Source: Rubrivivax sp. (GTDB lineage: Bacteria > Pseudomonadota > Gammaproteobacteria > Burkholderiales > Burkholderiaceae). Taken from it: a stretch of 5,451 nucleotides of DNA. The position numbers and the translations under genes are program-made. The notes under the pieces are model-generated. The model saw nothing but the letters and a program-made list of their open reading frames with translations. It had not been told where the DNA came from and ran no database searches. The DNA is taken from assembly GCA_004211235.1 (NCBI GenBank), contig SEEY01000308.1:1-5451 (forward strand), in the 5' to 3' direction. This document shows, piece by piece, positions 4,651 through 5,451 of the stretch (position 1 is its first letter; each line of letters begins with the position of its first letter).

Positions 4651-5451
4651 TCACGGAAGGGCGAACACATCGAGTGCGCCTCCCTTGGTGGTGAATTGCG
4701 GCAGGTCGCGCATGGCGCCGGCGAAGCCCTTGGCCGCGGTCGGGTCGCGCACGTCCAGGTCCTTGGAGACGACCGCGCCGGCCCAGCCGCCCACGCCGCT
4801 CATGACGGCGATGTACTGCTTGCCGTCCGGCCCGCGGTAGCTGATGGGCTGGCCGATGATTCCGGAGCCGGTCTTGTACTGCCACAGCAGCTTGCCGCTG
4901 CGCGCATCCACGGCCTTGAACCAGCCTTCCATCGTGCCGTAGAAGACCACGTCGCCAGCCGTGGCCAGCGCGCCGCTCCAGACCGGGAAGCGCTCCTTGA
5001 TGGACCACACCATGCGCGCCTTCACCGGGTCCCAGGCGCCGAACACGCCGCGGTGGCCGCCAGGGCCGGGGTACATCGTCACCTCGGAGCCGAGGTAGGG
5101 CGTGCCGGAGATGTAGCTGGCCTGCGTGGCCATCATGTCCTGGCAGAGGTTCTGGTGCGGCAGGTAGAGCAGCTGCGTGCGCGGCGACCAGGCCGAGGGC
5201 TGCCAGTCCTTGCCGCCGGGCGAGGCCGGGCAGACGCCGCGCGTCACCTCGCCGGTGCGCGGAATGGTCTTGGGGTTGAGCATCGGCCGGCCGGTGCGCA
5301 GGTCGATGCCGGTGCTCGTCGTCACCTTGACGAAGGGCGTCGCCGACAGCACCTCGCCGCTGGCGCGGTCGATGACGTAGACATAGCCGTTGCGGTCGGC
5401 ATGGACCAGCACCTTGCGCCGGGCGCCCTTCACGTCCAGCTCCAGCAGCAC
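4651..5451 (-). CDS. PQQ-dependent methanol/ethanol-family dehydrogenase, C-terminal part (5' end outside window)
   Basis: This is the last 266 codons of a periplasmic quinoprotein alcohol dehydrogenase, an eight-bladed beta-propeller that oxidises a primary alcohol with PQQ and passes electrons to a cytochrome c. Residues below are numbered from the window edge. HADRNG (17-22) carries the arginine that in methanol dehydrogenase contacts PQQ. GKDWQP (80-85), PHQNLCQD (98-105), MYPGPGGHRG (126-135) and GVGGWAG (219-225) match conserved stretches of the MxaF/XoxF group. KAVDARSGKLLW (179-190) is a good propeller tryptophan-docking motif. The protein ends in FALP, a usual C-terminus, so this end looks intact. 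By motif position roughly the first 300 residues are missing, including the catalytic aspartate and the extra aspartate that marks lanthanide-dependent XoxF enzymes. Methanol, ethanol and lanthanide subtypes therefore cannot be separated here. The MoxJ-like gene downstream favours a XoxF/Mdh-like enzyme. Confidence 0.93.
   Translation of the reverse strand: MLLELDVKGARRKVLVHADRNGYVYVIDRASGEVLSATPFVKVTTSTGIDLRTGRPMLNPKTIPRTGEVTRGVCPASPGGKDWQPSAWSPRTQLLYLPHQNLCQDMMATQASYISGTPYLGSEVTMYPGPGGHRGVFGAWDPVKARMVWSIKERFPVWSGALATAGDVVFYGTMEGWFKAVDARSGKLLWQYKTGSGIIGQPISYRGPDGKQYIAVMSGVGGWAGAVVSKDLDVRDPTAAKGFAGAMRDLPQFTTKGGALDVFALP

Noticed and set aside
3513..4694. Plus-strand open frame of 393 codons opposite the substrate-binding-like gene and spacer.
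   Set aside because: It is a shadow of the minus-strand genes with no recognisable domain and biased composition.
3092..5008. Minus-strand open frame continuing upstream of subunit II through the cytochrome, substrate-binding and dehydrogenase genes.
   Set aside because: This is only stop-free sequence in another frame caused by high GC. The translation is Arg/Ala/Pro-rich without domains, and the real genes in the overlapping frames are recognisable families.
1..5451. Mobile element or recent horizontal transfer.
   Set aside because: There is no transposase, integrase, terminal repeat or attachment site, and the base composition looks even across the genes.

Overview
The window is a GC-rich (about 70% by eye), gene-dense piece of a bacterial chromosome, and every convincing gene is on the minus strand. 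Read 5451 to 1, it encodes a periplasmic alcohol-oxidising respiratory chain: (1) the C-terminal 266 residues of a PQQ-dependent methanol/ethanol-family dehydrogenase; (2) a 214-bp spacer rich in inverted repeats; (3) a 262-residue periplasmic substrate-binding-like protein of the type found beside quinoprotein dehydrogenases (MoxJ/XoxJ-like); (4) a 187-residue class I cytochrome c with a lipoprotein signal; (5) cytochrome c oxidase subunit II with a fused C-terminal cytochrome c domain (caa3 architecture); (6) cytochrome c oxidase subunit I; (7) the first 37 codons of a subunit III-like protein running off the left edge.

The base composition, the methylotroph-type gene neighbourhood and the caa3-type subunits suggest a GC-rich proteobacterium, perhaps a Burkholderiales-like betaproteobacterium or an alphaproteobacterium. 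That placement is inference, as no phylogenetic marker is present.

Genes 3 to 7 are packed with 4-base stop/start overlaps (ATGA at three junctions, CTGA at one), so they form one translationally coupled operon. The dehydrogenase lies upstream in the same direction and may share the transcript or be separated by the structured spacer. A simple functional reading is: alcohol is oxidised at PQQ, electrons pass to the lipoprotein cytochrome c, then to the heme c and CuA of subunit II, then to heme a and the heme a3/CuB site of subunit I, where O2 is reduced.

The most notable points are these. Subunit I keeps all metal ligands and the tyrosine expected to cross-link to a CuB histidine, but the usual D-channel entrance aspartate is serine and the usual K-channel lysine is glutamine. 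Subunit II has no ATG, GTG or TTG where its signal peptide should begin, and apparently starts at a CTG with a good Shine-Dalgarno. A dehydrogenase, its accessory protein, a tethered cytochrome and a terminal oxidase are encoded as one unit.
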